In this document: positions 1 to 8,266 of the stretch, piece by piece
Layout of the letters: each line of letters opens with the position of its first letter
Position numbering within the stretch: the stretch's first letter is position 1
Source: Bradyrhizobium lablabi
GTDB lineage: Bacteria > Pseudomonadota > Alphaproteobacteria > Rhizobiales > Xanthobacteraceae
DNA: 64,000 nucleotides
Direction: 5' to 3'
Assembly (NCBI RefSeq): GCF_900141755.1
Contig: NZ_LT670844.1
Span: 7,350,501-7,414,500, forward strand
Position numbers and translations under genes: made by a program
The notes under the pieces: model-generated
Seen by the model: the letters and a program-made list of their open reading frames with translations, nothing else
What the model was told of the DNA's origin: nothing
Databases searched by the model: none

Positions 1-426
1 GAACGACATGCCGACCGCTGGGCCGTCGTAGGACGACAGCACCTCAGCCATCCGCTTCACCAGCTTGCGGTCGCCGTCGAAATGGCTCTTCACCTCGATG
101 ACGAGCGGCACGCGGCCGTTGACCAGCGCGCAGAGATCGCCAAGCGACATCATTCGCTCGGACGTATCCTTGAACCTGACCGCCCGAAGCTCGGATGCGG
201 TCATGCCGAGCAGGGGCCCTGAGCCTTCGGTGAGGCGCCCGAGCGCGTCGTCATGATGCACCATCGCTTCGCCATCGGCGGTAAGCTGGATGTCGCATTC
301 GATGGCAAAATTGCCTGATACCGCGGCCTGTGCCGCGCCCGGCATGTTCTCTATGATGCTGCGGGCGCGGTCGTGCAGGCCGCGATGGGCTACCGGGCGG
401 GCCGTCAGCCAGTCGGGCGCGCTCAC
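1..426 (-). CDS. Glycerophosphodiester phosphodiesterase (partial, C-terminus off window)
   Basis: Hydrolyses glycerophosphodiesters to glycerol-3-phosphate and an alcohol (family knowledge). Reading from a GTG at 424-426, the protein opens with ARPVAHRGLHD, then SIIENMPGA, AIECDIQLTADG and MVHHDDALGRLT. These are the ordered GDPD-family signatures: the HRG and HHDD catalytic/metal residues and the E-C-D metal pair. A later VIEVK segment fits the next conserved strand. Only about 142 residues are present; the rest lies left of base 1. The gene follows ridA by 13 bases on the same strand, so the two are probably co-transcribed. A GTG start is chosen because it falls just before the conserved core; no better ATG is visible. 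Confidence 0.85.
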   Translation of the reverse strand, partial: MSAPDWLTARPVAHRGLHDRARSIIENMPGAAQAAVSGNFAIECDIQLTADGEAMVHHDDALGRLTEGSGPLLGMTASELRAVRFKDTSERMMSLGDLCALVNGRVPLVIEVKSHFDGDRKLVKRMAEVLSSYDGPAVGMSF

Positions 427-439
427 CTTGAACCGTCCG

Positions 440-907
440 TTACGAGACCTCGAAGATTCCTTCGACCTCCACCGATGCGTCAGCGGGAAGCGACGCAACG
501 CCGACAGTGGTGCGGGCATGGCGCCCCTTATCGCCGAAGGCCGCGACCATCAGGTCGGAGGCGCCGTTCAAGACTTTTGGACCATCGAGAAAATCCGGGG
601 CGGAATTGACAAAACCGCCGAGCCGGACCACGCGCACCACCTTGTCAAGGTCGCCGAGCGCGGCCTTGATCTGCGCCAACAAATTGATGGCGCAACCGCG
701 CGCCGCGGCGTTGCCCTGTTCGACGGTGACGCCGGCGCCGAGCTTGCCCTTGGCGATCAATTTGCCCTGCGCGTCGAAGCAAACCTGGCCCGACACGAAC
801 AGCAGGTTTCCGGTGCGCACGAAGCCGACATAATTCGCCACCGGGCTTGCGGGCTCGTGCAAGACGATGCCCTGTGCCGCCAGTTTCTGCTCGACCGTAC
901 CCGCCAT
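440..907 (-). CDS. RidA/YjgF family reactive-intermediate deaminase
   Basis: 155-residue protein starting MAGTVEQKLAAQG at the ATG at 905-907. RidA proteins hydrolyse reactive enamine/imine intermediates made by PLP enzymes. The text NYVGFVRTGNLLFVSGQV is the typical RidA N-terminal strand, and CAINLLAQIKAALGDLDKVV followed by VRLGGFVNS matches the central helix and strand of the family. The C-terminal ARTTVGVASLPADASVEVE segment carries the conserved R and E residues that bind the carboxylate in this family. The open frame extends upstream beyond this ATG, but the extra sequence is low-complexity and not family-like, so the internal start is preferred. It lies 13 bases upstream of the GDPD gene. 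Confidence 0.9.
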   Translation of the reverse strand: MAGTVEQKLAAQGIVLHEPASPVANYVGFVRTGNLLFVSGQVCFDAQGKLIAKGKLGAGVTVEQGNAAARGCAINLLAQIKAALGDLDKVVRVVRLGGFVNSAPDFLDGPKVLNGASDLMVAAFGDKGRHARTTVGVASLPADASVEVEGIFEVS

Positions 908-1128
908 GTTTCGTCCCCGTTTGATTTCACTTGCGCCCGATCCCGCTCGGATCGGGCCCGCTTGTTTCGCGCATCGCGCCCTCACATGCAAGCCAGCGCC
1001 GCTCAGCGGCGGAATGCCAAAAAACATGGCATGGCGGTGGCAAATCCGTACGTTTTCGTGAAGTGGCCCTAGTTGCGGCGCAATAGGGCGGTCATTAAGG
1101 TGACATATCCCAATTTCGAGGAAAACAC

Positions 1129-2025
1129 ATGGCCTGCTCGTTCCGGATTTCGTCCCGAAATGTCCGATCGCTGCTGTGGACCGCGGCCGCCGTTGCGGTT
1201 GTATCGAACGTTGCGACCACGGGCGTCGAGGCGGCGGCGGGCGGACCCTTTCTGGCACATCAGGCGCTGTATGAACTGAGCCTCGTGAAATCGCGCGGTT
1301 CAAATTCGATCAACAGCGCGCGGGGGCGCATCCTCTATAATTTCTCCGGCAGTGCCTGCGAAGGCTACACCTCGGAATTCAGGCAGGTCTCCGAACTCGA
1401 CAGCGGCGAGGGCAAGCTGACGCTGAGCGATCTGCGTTCGACCTCCTGGGAGGATGGCGCCGGCAAGAGCTACCGCTTCAAGATCGATGCGCGGATGAAC
1501 GACGCCGATTCGAGCCCGGTCGACGGGGTCGCGGAGCGCACCGGCGATCACATCACCGTCAAATTGAAGCTGCCCGAGGTCAAGACGTTCACGCTCGATG
1601 GTGCCACGGTGTTCCCGACCGAGCAGATTCAGCGCATCATTGCCGCGGCGAAGGCGGGCAAATCGTTGCTCGAGCTGACCGTCTATGACGGATCGGACAA
1701 TGGCGAAAAAGTCTACAACACGCTGACCGTGATCGGGCAGCCGATCCCGGGCGACCGCACCATCGCGGAGCCCGATCCCTCCACCACCAACGATCAGATG
1801 AAAGCGATGACGCGCTGGCCGGTGACCGTGAGCTATTACGACCGCGACGCCAAGGCCAAGGAGGGCGAACAGACGCCGGTTTACGCGATGTCGTTCGAGC
1901 TGTTCGAGAACGGCGTCTCGCGGGCGCTGGTGCTCGACTACAATGATTTTGTCATTTCCGGCGCGCTCGGCAAATTCGACGCCAAGGATTCCAAGCCGTG
2001 TAAGACGGCGGAAGCGCCGAAGTAG
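1129..2025 (+). CDS. eipB: EipB-family cell envelope integrity protein (DUF1849)
   Basis: 298-residue protein with an N-terminal hydrophobic signal segment (about residues 14-37, ending VEAAAGG), so it is probably periplasmic. The mature start LAHQALYELSLVKSRGS and the later GRILYNFSGSACEGYTSEFR are characteristic of the EipB/DUF1849 family of alphaproteobacteria. Members form a beta-spiral and support envelope integrity in Brucella. Two cysteines, one in SACEGY and one near the C-terminus in SKPCKT, match the pair reported to form a disulfide. A GAGGAAA Shine-Dalgarno sits just upstream of the chosen ATG. The gene is divergent from ridA and appears monocistronic. Family assignment is from motif recognition. 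Confidence 0.88.
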   Translation: MACSFRISSRNVRSLLWTAAAVAVVSNVATTGVEAAAGGPFLAHQALYELSLVKSRGSNSINSARGRILYNFSGSACEGYTSEFRQVSELDSGEGKLTLSDLRSTSWEDGAGKSYRFKIDARMNDADSSPVDGVAERTGDHITVKLKLPEVKTFTLDGATVFPTEQIQRIIAAAKAGKSLLELTVYDGSDNGEKVYNTLTVIGQPIPGDRTIAEPDPSTTNDQMKAMTRWPVTVSYYDRDAKAKEGEQTPVYAMSFELFENGVSRALVLDYNDFVISGALGKFDAKDSKPCKTAEAPK

Positions 2026-2058
2026 CCCGCGTCATTGCGGGCCAAGCTCCTTCCGCCA

Positions 2059-2174
2059 TCATTGCGAGGAGCGCTTGCGACGAAGCAATCCAGCCTGTTC
2101 CGCGGAGACATGGATTGCTTCGCAGAGCCTGTCATCGGGCGCGCGTTCGCGCGACCTGTTGGCTCGCAATGACG
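2059..2174. repeat. Intergenic palindromic repeat, 'CATTGCGAGGAGCG' family, copy 1
   Basis: Imperfect inverted repeat bounded by TCATTGCGAG and CGCAATGACG, with inner arms GAAGCAATCCA and TGGATTGCTTCG. A second copy with the same outer and inner arms lies at 10604-10716. It lies between the convergent eipB and dinB genes. A further CGTCATTGCGGG half unit precedes it at about 2030. Confidence 0.8.
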
Positions 2175-2193
2175 GTGGTAGGCGGCTCGGGTG

Positions 2194-3498
2194 TCACTCG
2201 TCCTCCTCCGCCGTCTTCTCCGGCCCGTCATACGCAATTCCCCTGATCACGGCGGTGCTGCCAAACTTCTTGCGCAGGTCGTCCATCGCGCGTTCGGCAT
2301 GGGCCGAGCGGCGGTCGAGCATGTCGGTGTCGTCGGCCTGCGAGCCCGGGCGCAGCGCGCTGACGCCGGTGCCCATCAGTCGGAACGACGTGCCGTCGAT
2401 TTCCTTGGCCAGCATTTCGCGGGAGATTGCAAAGATTTTTGCGGCGAGCTGGGTCGGGGCGTGGATCGATTGCGATCGGGTGCGCTGCCGGAAATCGGCG
2501 GTCTTCAGTTTTAAGGTGATGGTGGATCCCGCAAGCTCACCATTTTTGAGCCGCGCTGATACTTTCTCGGAAAGCCGCCACAACAGTTTTTCCAGCGTCG
2601 CAAAATCGCGAATGTCATTTTCAAAAGTGGTCTCGCTGGAAATGGTCTTGGCGCCGCGATCGGCAACGACGCGGCGATCGTCGATGCCGCGCGCCAGCTG
2701 CCACAGCCGGCGGCCTTCGCTCGAGAACTGTTTCATCAGTTCGACCTCATCGGCGCGCTGCAGATCGGCGATGGTGCGAAAACCGCGCTGGATCAGCCGC
2801 TCCTGCGTTGCCGGTCCAACGCCAAAGATGAATCCGACCGGCTTTTCGGCGAGCATGGCGCGGGCTTCCTCCTGATCGAGCGCGGCAAAGCCGCGCGGCT
2901 TGTCGAGGTCGGATGCGATCTTGGCCAGAAACTTATTGCAGGACAGGCCGACCGAAACCGTGATCCCGATATTGCGCTCGACCTCACGGGCGAAACGCGC
3001 CAGCACTTTTGCCGGGATCATCCCGTGCACGCGCTCGGTCCCGGAGAGATCGAGAAAGGCTTCGTCGATCGAAAGCGGCTCGACCAGCGGCGTCAGCGCC
3101 TGCATGGCATGGCGCACCTCGCGTCCGACCCGGACATATTTTGCCATATCGGGCCGGATCACCGTCGCCGACGGGCACAGCGCGAGTGCCTTGAACATCG
3201 GCATCGCCGAGCGCACGCCAAAGGTGCGGGAGATGTAGCAGGCCGCCGACACCACACCGCGCTTGCCGCCGCCGATGATGACCGGCTTGTCGGCGAGATC
3301 AGGGTTGTCGCGCTTCTCGACGGTGGCGTAGAACGCGTCGCAGTCGATATGGGCAAGCGTCAGCTGTGGCAGCGCGCGGTGGCGGACCAGACGAGGGGAG
3401 CCGCATTCGCCGCATCGCCGCGCCGCCAAGTCCAGGTCATGGAGGCAGTCCCGGCAAAAGCAGGTCGGCCCCCCGAGCGCTGGCGCGGCAGGTTTCAC
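2194..3498 (-). CDS. dinB: DNA polymerase IV (Y-family) with N-terminal zinc-finger-like motif
   Basis: Error-prone translesion polymerase of about 434 residues. The palm motif LAHIDCDAFYATVEKRD and the catalytic SIDEAFLDL are intact, followed by VSVGLSCNKFLAKIASD, a helix-hairpin-helix region (PVGFIFGVGPATQERL) and the little-finger domain. Before the polymerase core sits a C-x2-C ... C-x2-C motif (CFCRDC ... CGEC), a probable zinc ribbon absent from E. coli DinB. The GTG at 3496-3498 overlaps the TGA of the upstream DUF3572 gene (GTGA), suggesting translational coupling. An in-frame GTG at 3514-3516 would add six residues. Confidence 0.92.
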   Translation of the reverse strand: MKPAAPALGGPTCFCRDCLHDLDLAARRCGECGSPRLVRHRALPQLTLAHIDCDAFYATVEKRDNPDLADKPVIIGGGKRGVVSAACYISRTFGVRSAMPMFKALALCPSATVIRPDMAKYVRVGREVRHAMQALTPLVEPLSIDEAFLDLSGTERVHGMIPAKVLARFAREVERNIGITVSVGLSCNKFLAKIASDLDKPRGFAALDQEEARAMLAEKPVGFIFGVGPATQERLIQRGFRTIADLQRADEVELMKQFSSEGRRLWQLARGIDDRRVVADRGAKTISSETTFENDIRDFATLEKLLWRLSEKVSARLKNGELAGSTITLKLKTADFRQRTRSQSIHAPTQLAAKIFAISREMLAKEIDGTSFRLMGTGVSALRPGSQADDTDMLDRRSAHAERAMDDLRKKFGSTAVIRGIAYDGPEKTAEEDE

Positions 3499-3794
3499 GG
3501 CACATCGCGCTCCCACTGGGGATCGTTGAGCGCCTGGTGCGCTGCGGCAATGTTGGTCGGATGAAGTTGCGAGGCGCTCGCAAACGCCTTCACGGTTGCG
3601 TCATCGCGCATCACGAAATCCAGCACGCTGGCAAGAAAGCGCGGGTCGGCCGCCGCGGTGCGCAGGGTCTCCGGGCCAATCCCGCTTTCGGCCAGGAATA
3701 ACCCTAACCGTTCGGGCTCGCCCGCAATGAAAGAGAGAGCCTGAACTGCAACGATTTCAGCTACTTCCCGGGGGTTTTGAACAGGCTTTTTCAA
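3495..3794 (-). CDS. DUF3572 family protein
   Basis: 99-residue acidic helical protein (MKKPVQNPREVAEIVAVQAL, then PETLRTAAADPRFLASVLDFV and LNDPQWERDVP). This pattern matches DUF3572, a small family almost confined to alphaproteobacteria and of unknown function. It is immediately upstream of dinB with a 4-base stop/start overlap. It sits upstream of a cell-cycle regulator pair (divK-pleD) on the opposite strand. No signal peptide or membrane segment is visible. Confidence 0.8.
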   Translation of the reverse strand: MKKPVQNPREVAEIVAVQALSFIAGEPERLGLFLAESGIGPETLRTAAADPRFLASVLDFVMRDDATVKAFASASQLHPTNIAAAHQALNDPQWERDVP

Positions 3795-3997
3795 CGGATG
3801 CGTTTGCCTTTCGCTAACTTATGGTCTCTATTTTAAAACCATCATGCCCGAGTCTGCGGAACGTGTTCAAGCAAGTGGAAACCACTTCGCGAACCATCGC
3901 ACCCGGGCTTAACGGGTTGGAGCGAATCTGGCGCTAGTTTGAATTCACTTTTTGAGACGCCCGGCGGGGTCTGTCTCCGGGGAATGGGAGGGACGGG

Positions 3998-4363
3998 ATG
4001 GCAAAAACCGTCCTGATCGTGGAGGACAACGAGCTGAATATGAAGCTCTTTCGCGATCTCTTGGAAGCGCATGGCTATCAGACGTCGGGCACCTCCAACG
4101 GTTTCGAGGCGCTCGATCTCGTCCGCAAGCTGCGTCCTGATCTCGTGTTGATGGATATCCAGCTGCCACAGGTTTCCGGCCTCGAGGTGACGCGCTGGAT
4201 CAAGGACGATCCCGAGCTGCGCGGGATTCCCGTGGTCGCGGTCACGGCCTTCGCGATGAAGGGCGACGAGGAGCGCATCCGCGAAGGCGGCTGCGAGGCG
4301 TATTTGTCCAAGCCGATCTCGGTCGGCAAATTTATTGAAACGGTTCGGCGCTTTATCGGGTAG
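3998..4363 (+). CDS. divK: Single-domain response regulator DivK
   Basis: 121-residue receiver-only protein. It shows the acidic pocket (VEDNE), the phosphoacceptor aspartate in [13 protein letters not shown], the switch threonine in [20 protein letters not shown] and the lysine in YLSKPIS. The C-terminal half is almost word for word that of Caulobacter DivK, which controls the CtrA cell-cycle phosphorelay through DivJ, PleC and DivL. pleD follows 12 bases later, the same pairing as in Caulobacter. An upstream GGGAGGGACGGG gives a good ribosome site. Confidence 0.95.
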   Translation: MAKTVLIVEDNELNMKLFRDLLEAHGYQTSGTSNGFEALDLVRKLRPDLVLMDIQLPQVSGLEVTRWIKDDPELRGIPVVAVTAFAMKGDEERIREGGCEAYLSKPISVGKFIETVRRFIG

Positions 4364-4375
4364 GGGAAATTTTCA

Positions 4376-5749
4376 ATGTCCGCGCGTATCCTTGTCGTCG
4401 ACGATGTCCCCGCCAACGTCAAGCTATTGGAAGCGCGACTGTCGGCGGAGTATTTCGACGTCCTGACGGCGGCCAACGGCGCGGAGGCGCTGGCGATCTG
4501 CGCGCGCGCCGAATGCGACATCATCCTGCTCGACGTCATGATGCCCGATATCGACGGTTTTGAAGTCTGCCGCCGCCTGAAGTCAAATCCGGCCACCCAT
4601 TTCATTCCGGTGGTGATGGTGACGGCGCTGGACAGTCCCGCCGATCGCGTCCGCGGCCTGGAGGCTGGCGCCGACGATTTCCTGACAAAACCGGTGTCCG
4701 ACATCGTGTTGATCGCGCGGGTGCGCTCGCTGACGCGGCTCAAGATGATGACCGATGAATTGCGCATGCGCGCCATCACCTCGCTCGAGATCGGCGTGCA
4801 GGCGCCGGAGCGAAGTGCGGTGGCCGACACCGGCAAGGGCGGACGCATCCTCCTGGTCGACGACCGGCCGTCATCCTATGAGCGGCTGGCGCCGATGCTC
4901 TCCGCCGAGCACAGCGTCGACGTCGAAACCAATCCATCCGAAGCGCTGTTTCATGCCGCCGATGGCAACTACGATCTTCTGATCGTCTCGCTTGGCCTGG
5001 ACAATTTCGACGGCCTTCGGCTGTGCAGCCAGGCGCGCTCGCTGGAGCGGACGCGGGCGGTGCCTATACTCGCCATCGCGGACGCCGACAACAATACGCG
5101 GCTGCTCCGCGGGCTCGAGATCGGCGTCAACGACTATCTGCTGCGCCCGGTCGACAAGCACGAATTGCTGGCGCGCGTGCGTACCCAGATCCGCAAGCGC
5201 CGCTACACCGACCATCTGCGCGACAACGTGCAGAATTCGATCGAGATGGCGATCACCGATGCGCTGACCGGCCTGCATAACCGCCGCTACATGGAAAGCC
5301 ATCTCAGTACGCTCGCCGAGCAGGCCGCGGCCCGCGGCAAGCCGCTGGCGCTGATGATGCTCGACATCGATTTCTTCAAGGCGATTAACGATACTTACGG
5401 CCACGACGCCGGCGACGACGTGCTCCGTGAATTCGCGGTCAGGGTGCGCAAGTCGATCCGCGGCATCGATCTCGCCTGCCGCTATGGCGGCGAGGAATTC
5501 GTCATCGTCATGCCGGAGACCGATCTGCATGTCGCGGGCATGGTGGCCGAACGACTGCGACGCTCGATCGCGGGCGAACCTTTCTCCGTCAACAAGGGCG
5601 CAAAGCGAATCGAGGTCACGATCTCGATCGGGCTGTCGACGCTGGAGCTGAAAGGCGAGCCCGTCGCCGACGTGCTCAAGCGCGCCGACAACGCGCTCTA
5701 TCGCGCCAAGCATGACGGCCGCAACCGCGTGGTGGCAGCCGCGGCATAG
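4376..5749 (+). CDS. pleD: Response regulator diguanylate cyclase PleD (REC-REC-GGDEF)
   Basis: 457 residues. REC1 (about 1-120) has VDDVP, the phosphoacceptor in IILLDVMMPDIDG, VTALD and FLTKPVS. REC2 (about 155-275) begins LLVDDRP, but the phosphoacceptor position reads LLIVSLGLDNFDG, so the aspartate appears replaced, as in the adaptor REC2 of Caulobacter PleD. The GGDEF domain (about 295-455) has ALTGLHNRRYM, LDIDFFKAINDTYGH and the active site RYGGEEF. Five residues before GGEEF lies RGID, a c-di-GMP inhibitory I-site (RxxD). It makes c-di-GMP and, with DivK, should link cell cycle to motility and surface state. AGGGGAAA ribosome site. Confidence 0.95.
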   Translation: MSARILVVDDVPANVKLLEARLSAEYFDVLTAANGAEALAICARAECDIILLDVMMPDIDGFEVCRRLKSNPATHFIPVVMVTALDSPADRVRGLEAGADDFLTKPVSDIVLIARVRSLTRLKMMTDELRMRAITSLEIGVQAPERSAVADTGKGGRILLVDDRPSSYERLAPMLSAEHSVDVETNPSEALFHAADGNYDLLIVSLGLDNFDGLRLCSQARSLERTRAVPILAIADADNNTRLLRGLEIGVNDYLLRPVDKHELLARVRTQIRKRRYTDHLRDNVQNSIEMAITDALTGLHNRRYMESHLSTLAEQAAARGKPLALMMLDIDFFKAINDTYGHDAGDDVLREFAVRVRKSIRGIDLACRYGGEEFVIVMPETDLHVAGMVAERLRRSIAGEPFSVNKGAKRIEVTISIGLSTLELKGEPVADVLKRADNALYRAKHDGRNRVVAAAA

Positions 5750-5801
5750 TCGTCACCATCAGCGGTCATGGTTGAAAGTAATCTAGCCACGGCCACCTGT
5801 T

Positions 5802-6422
5802 TCACATCGCACGGTCACGGCGTATGGATCCCCGCTTTCGCGGGGACGACGAGGGTGTGTGCTCGCCGACCTCAACGCCCGCATTCTCCAGCAGCACCCG
5901 CGCGGCTTGCTTCGCGGCACGCGCCATCGACGGATCGTTGCGCACCAGATCCTGCGCGATCGAGCCATCGACCAAAAGCGTGAGCTGTGTCGCCAGATCG
6001 TCGGCGTTGGCGACCTTGAGCTTGATCAACAGATCGCGAAACCAGACGCGGCGGCTTTCCTTGAAGGCGACCGCGATCTTCTTGACCGCCGCGTCTTCCG
6101 CGCCGAGTTCGGCAACCGCGTTGACGAACGGGCAGCCGCGAAAATCGCGTGAGCCGAAGCGCCGCTCCAGCGAATCGAAGGTGCGCAGAATCTGCTCGGC
6201 CGGCGGCCTGTCGGATGCCGGCGCCTGGATGAAGCGGCGCTCGAGATAGGCCGATATCAGCGCGTCTTTCGACGGAAAATGGTTGTAGAGCGTGCGCTTA
6301 CTGATGCCGATCTCGGCGGCAATCGTATCGACGCCGACGGCGCGGATGCCCTGCAGATAAAACAGCCGGTCGGCGGTTTCGAGAATCCGCTCTTTCATGG
6401 TGGGCTTTTCGGGGGTGGACAT
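5802..6422 (-). CDS. TetR-family transcriptional regulator
   Basis: About 206 residues from the ATG at 6420-6422. The N-terminal helix-turn-helix is clear: GVDTIAAEIGISKRTLYNHFPSKDALI. The ligand domain is variable. It is divergent from an MFS exporter gene, and two inverted repeats of the form TTACAC-6-GTGTAA lie in the shared region. It therefore most likely represses itself and the transporter until an inducer binds. The last 15 or so residues (SSPRKRGSI and following) are encoded by a dispersed genomic repeat unit (5824-5852), so the C-terminus is probably not ancestral. A second in-frame ATG (MKERILE) is possible. Confidence 0.9.
   Translation of the reverse strand: MSTPEKPTMKERILETADRLFYLQGIRAVGVDTIAAEIGISKRTLYNHFPSKDALISAYLERRFIQAPASDRPPAEQILRTFDSLERRFGSRDFRGCPFVNAVAELGAEDAAVKKIAVAFKESRRVWFRDLLIKLKVANADDLATQLTLLVDGSIAQDLVRNDPSMARAAKQAARVLLENAGVEVGEHTPSSSPRKRGSIRRDRAM
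5824..5852. repeat. Half unit of 'ATCCCCGCTTTCGCGGGGA' repeat, inside the tetR 3' end
   Basis: The palindrome CCCCGCTTTCGCGGGG is followed by ACGACG. It resembles the arm GATCACCCGCTTTCGCGGGTGATGACG of the full repeat at 40803-40905. It codes the tail of the TetR protein. Confidence 0.65.
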
Positions 6423-6424
6423 CG

Positions 6425-6442
6425 TTACACAGACCTGTGTTA
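6425..6442. promoter_or_regulatory. Operator-like inverted repeat 1 for the TetR regulator
   Basis: TTACACAGACCTGTGTTA: arms TTACAC/GTGTTA with a 6-base centre (inner arms ACACAG/CTGTGT exact). It begins two bases upstream of the tetR start codon, so a bound repressor would block tetR translation initiation or transcription. It matches the second site at 6478-6497; the two centres are 54 bases apart. Confidence 0.7.
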
Positions 6443-6477
6443 TTTTGCCCTTGACAGCAGCGCCGAATGCCATGTTA

Positions 6478-6497
6478 ATTACACAGATCGGTGTAAT
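6478..6497. promoter_or_regulatory. Operator-like inverted repeat 2 for the TetR regulator
   Basis: Perfect 7-base arms ATTACAC and GTGTAAT around a 6-base centre, between the tetR start and the MFS gene. It shares the TTACACAGA core with the first site. Its position fits control of the MFS transporter promoter. Confidence 0.72.
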
Positions 6498-6560
6498 CAA
6501 GCCCGATGCGACGGCTGGCCGCAATTTTCAAAGCTGCGACCGAGAGGGAGAACAAGAAAA

Positions 6561-7793
6561 ATGCCCCTGGTGCAGATGCTCCGCCCCACGCTTCCCATTC
6601 TGATCGGTGCCTCGCTGATGCTCAGCCTGAGCATGGGCCTGCGGCAGTCGCTCGGCATCTTCCTGCAGCCTTTGACCCACGACGTCGGCATATCGGTGAC
6701 CCAGTTTACGCTGGCGATTGCCGTGCAAAACCTCGCCTGGGGTTTCCTGCAGCCGCTCGCCGGCGCCTTCACGGTGCGGTACGGCTTTCGCACCATCATG
6801 ATGGTGGGCGCGCTGCTTTATATCGCGGGGCTGACGCTGATGGCGGGCGCGCAGGGGTTTGTCAGCGTCATGCTCGGCGCCGGCGTGTTGATCGGGATGT
6901 CGCTGGCCTGCACGGCGGCAGCAATTGCGATGTCGGTGGCGGCGCGTGCGGTACCCGCGGTCGTCCGCAGCACGGTCCTCGGCATCGTCTCGGCGGCGGG
7001 GTCGCTCGGCGCGTTATTGTCGGCGCCGATCGGGCAGATGCTCAATGAGGGCTACGGCTGGAGAACCGGCCTTGCCGGTTTTGTCATTTTGTCGCTGGCG
7101 CTGCTGCCAGCCGCCTGGTTCGCCGGCAGGGTGGACAAGGTCCCGCTGCCGCCGCGGGCCTCCGACGATATCGCCGATACTTCGGCGGCGGTCGCGACGA
7201 AAATCGCGTTCGGCAACGCCTCCTTCGTGGTGATGACCTGCGCCTATTTCGTCTGCGGCATGCAGCTCGTCTTCATCACCACGCATCTGCCGTCTTATCT
7301 GTTGATCTGCGGCATGGACCCGATGTTGAGCGCGCAGACGCTCGGCGTCATCGGCGGCTTCAATGTGCTGGGCAGTCTGTTTTTCGGCTGGGCCGGCGGG
7401 CGCTGGAACAAGCTCGCGCTGCTCGGCGGCATCTACGTTTTCAGGTCGCTGGCGCTCGGCTGGTATTTCATGCTGCCGCCGTCGCCGGCAACGACCTTGC
7501 TGTTCGGCGCGATCATGGGATTTTTGTGGCTCGGCGTCGGGCCGCTCGTCGCAGGCGCGGTCGCCGAGATGTTTGGGCTGCAATGGCAGGCGATGATCCA
7601 GGGGCTTGCCTTCATGAGCCACCAGCTCGGCAGTTTTGTCGGTGCATATGGCGGCGGGCTGATCTATGACGCGCTCGGCTCGTACACGCTGGCCTGGCGG
7701 ATCGGCGTCTCCGTGGGGCTTGCGGCGGGGATCATCCAGGTGGCGTTCGCGCTGATACGGCCGACACGGCCGCCTTTGGTGGCTACGGCGTAG
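6561..7793 (+). CDS. MFS transporter (probable efflux or organic-anion type)
   Basis: 410-residue polytopic membrane protein of about 12 hydrophobic segments. It starts MPLVQMLRPTLPILIGASL behind an AGGGAG ribosome site. The loop VRYGFRTIMMVGALLYIAG resembles the major-facilitator loop 2-3 motif, and segments such as GFNVLGSLFFGWAGGRW match the second-half repeat. The SLSMGLRQSLGIFLQPLT opening is typical of the OxlT/YbfB-like MFS group. Substrate unknown. The divergent TetR gene and the two shared operators suggest induction by the transported compound. It runs convergently into rpmG across a shared terminator hairpin. Confidence 0.85.
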   Translation: MPLVQMLRPTLPILIGASLMLSLSMGLRQSLGIFLQPLTHDVGISVTQFTLAIAVQNLAWGFLQPLAGAFTVRYGFRTIMMVGALLYIAGLTLMAGAQGFVSVMLGAGVLIGMSLACTAAAIAMSVAARAVPAVVRSTVLGIVSAAGSLGALLSAPIGQMLNEGYGWRTGLAGFVILSLALLPAAWFAGRVDKVPLPPRASDDIADTSAAVATKIAFGNASFVVMTCAYFVCGMQLVFITTHLPSYLLICGMDPMLSAQTLGVIGGFNVLGSLFFGWAGGRWNKLALLGGIYVFRSLALGWYFMLPPSPATTLLFGAIMGFLWLGVGPLVAGAVAEMFGLQWQAMIQGLAFMSHQLGSFVGAYGGGLIYDALGSYTLAWRIGVSVGLAAGIIQVAFALIRPTRPPLVATA

Positions 7794-7811
7794 TCCGGCG
7801 CACAAATAAGA

Positions 7812-7831
7812 ACGGGGCCGCAAGGCCCCGT
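7812..7831. terminator. Hairpin terminator between convergent MFS and rpmG genes
   Basis: Perfect 8-base stem ACGGGGCC / GGCCCCGT with a GCAA loop. On the minus strand it is followed by TCTTATTTG, a moderate U-tract, so it best terminates rpmG. Confidence 0.7.
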
Positions 7832-7853
7832 CGAAGTCACGCTATCCGCGATC

Positions 7854-8021
7854 TTACTTGATCTTGGATTCCTTGAACTCGACGTGCTTACGCGCGACCG
7901 GGTCGTACTTCTTCTTGACCAGCTTGTCGGTCATGGTGCGGGAATTCTTCTTGGCGACGTAATAGAAGCCGGTATCCGCCGTGGAAACGAGCTTGACCTT
8001 GATGGTGACCGCTTTGGCCAT
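7854..8021 (-). CDS. rpmG: 50S ribosomal protein L33
   Basis: 55-residue basic protein too short for most length filters: starts [18 protein letters not shown], continues [12 protein letters not shown] and ends [10 protein letters not shown]. This is the zinc-independent L33 type, without the CxxC pair, as in E. coli. It is a component of the large ribosomal subunit near the E site. It is followed by the terminator hairpin at 7812-7831. In related genomes rpmG lies near pleD/divK, as here (inference from remembered gene order). Confidence 0.95.
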   Translation of the reverse strand: MAKAVTIKVKLVSTADTGFYYVAKKNSRTMTDKLVKKKYDPVARKHVEFKESKIK

Positions 8022-8266
8022 GTTAAAAACCTTTGATTTCTGGAATCGGGCGCCAGCCCATCAAGGGGGCGCATTCGCCGCGCAACCTAGCTTCTGACGG
8101 CCCAAAGTCAAGGTTTGAAGGTCGAAACCGGCATATTTTCGGTAATTAGCTTCCCAAGAGGCGGTTTTTTGGCTGCTACGACCTGTGCTACAAAGTTGCG
8201 CACCCCGGATGCCAACATTCACGAGGCCCTCCGCGGCTATGGCAAGGACCGGGAAGCAAGCCGGCG

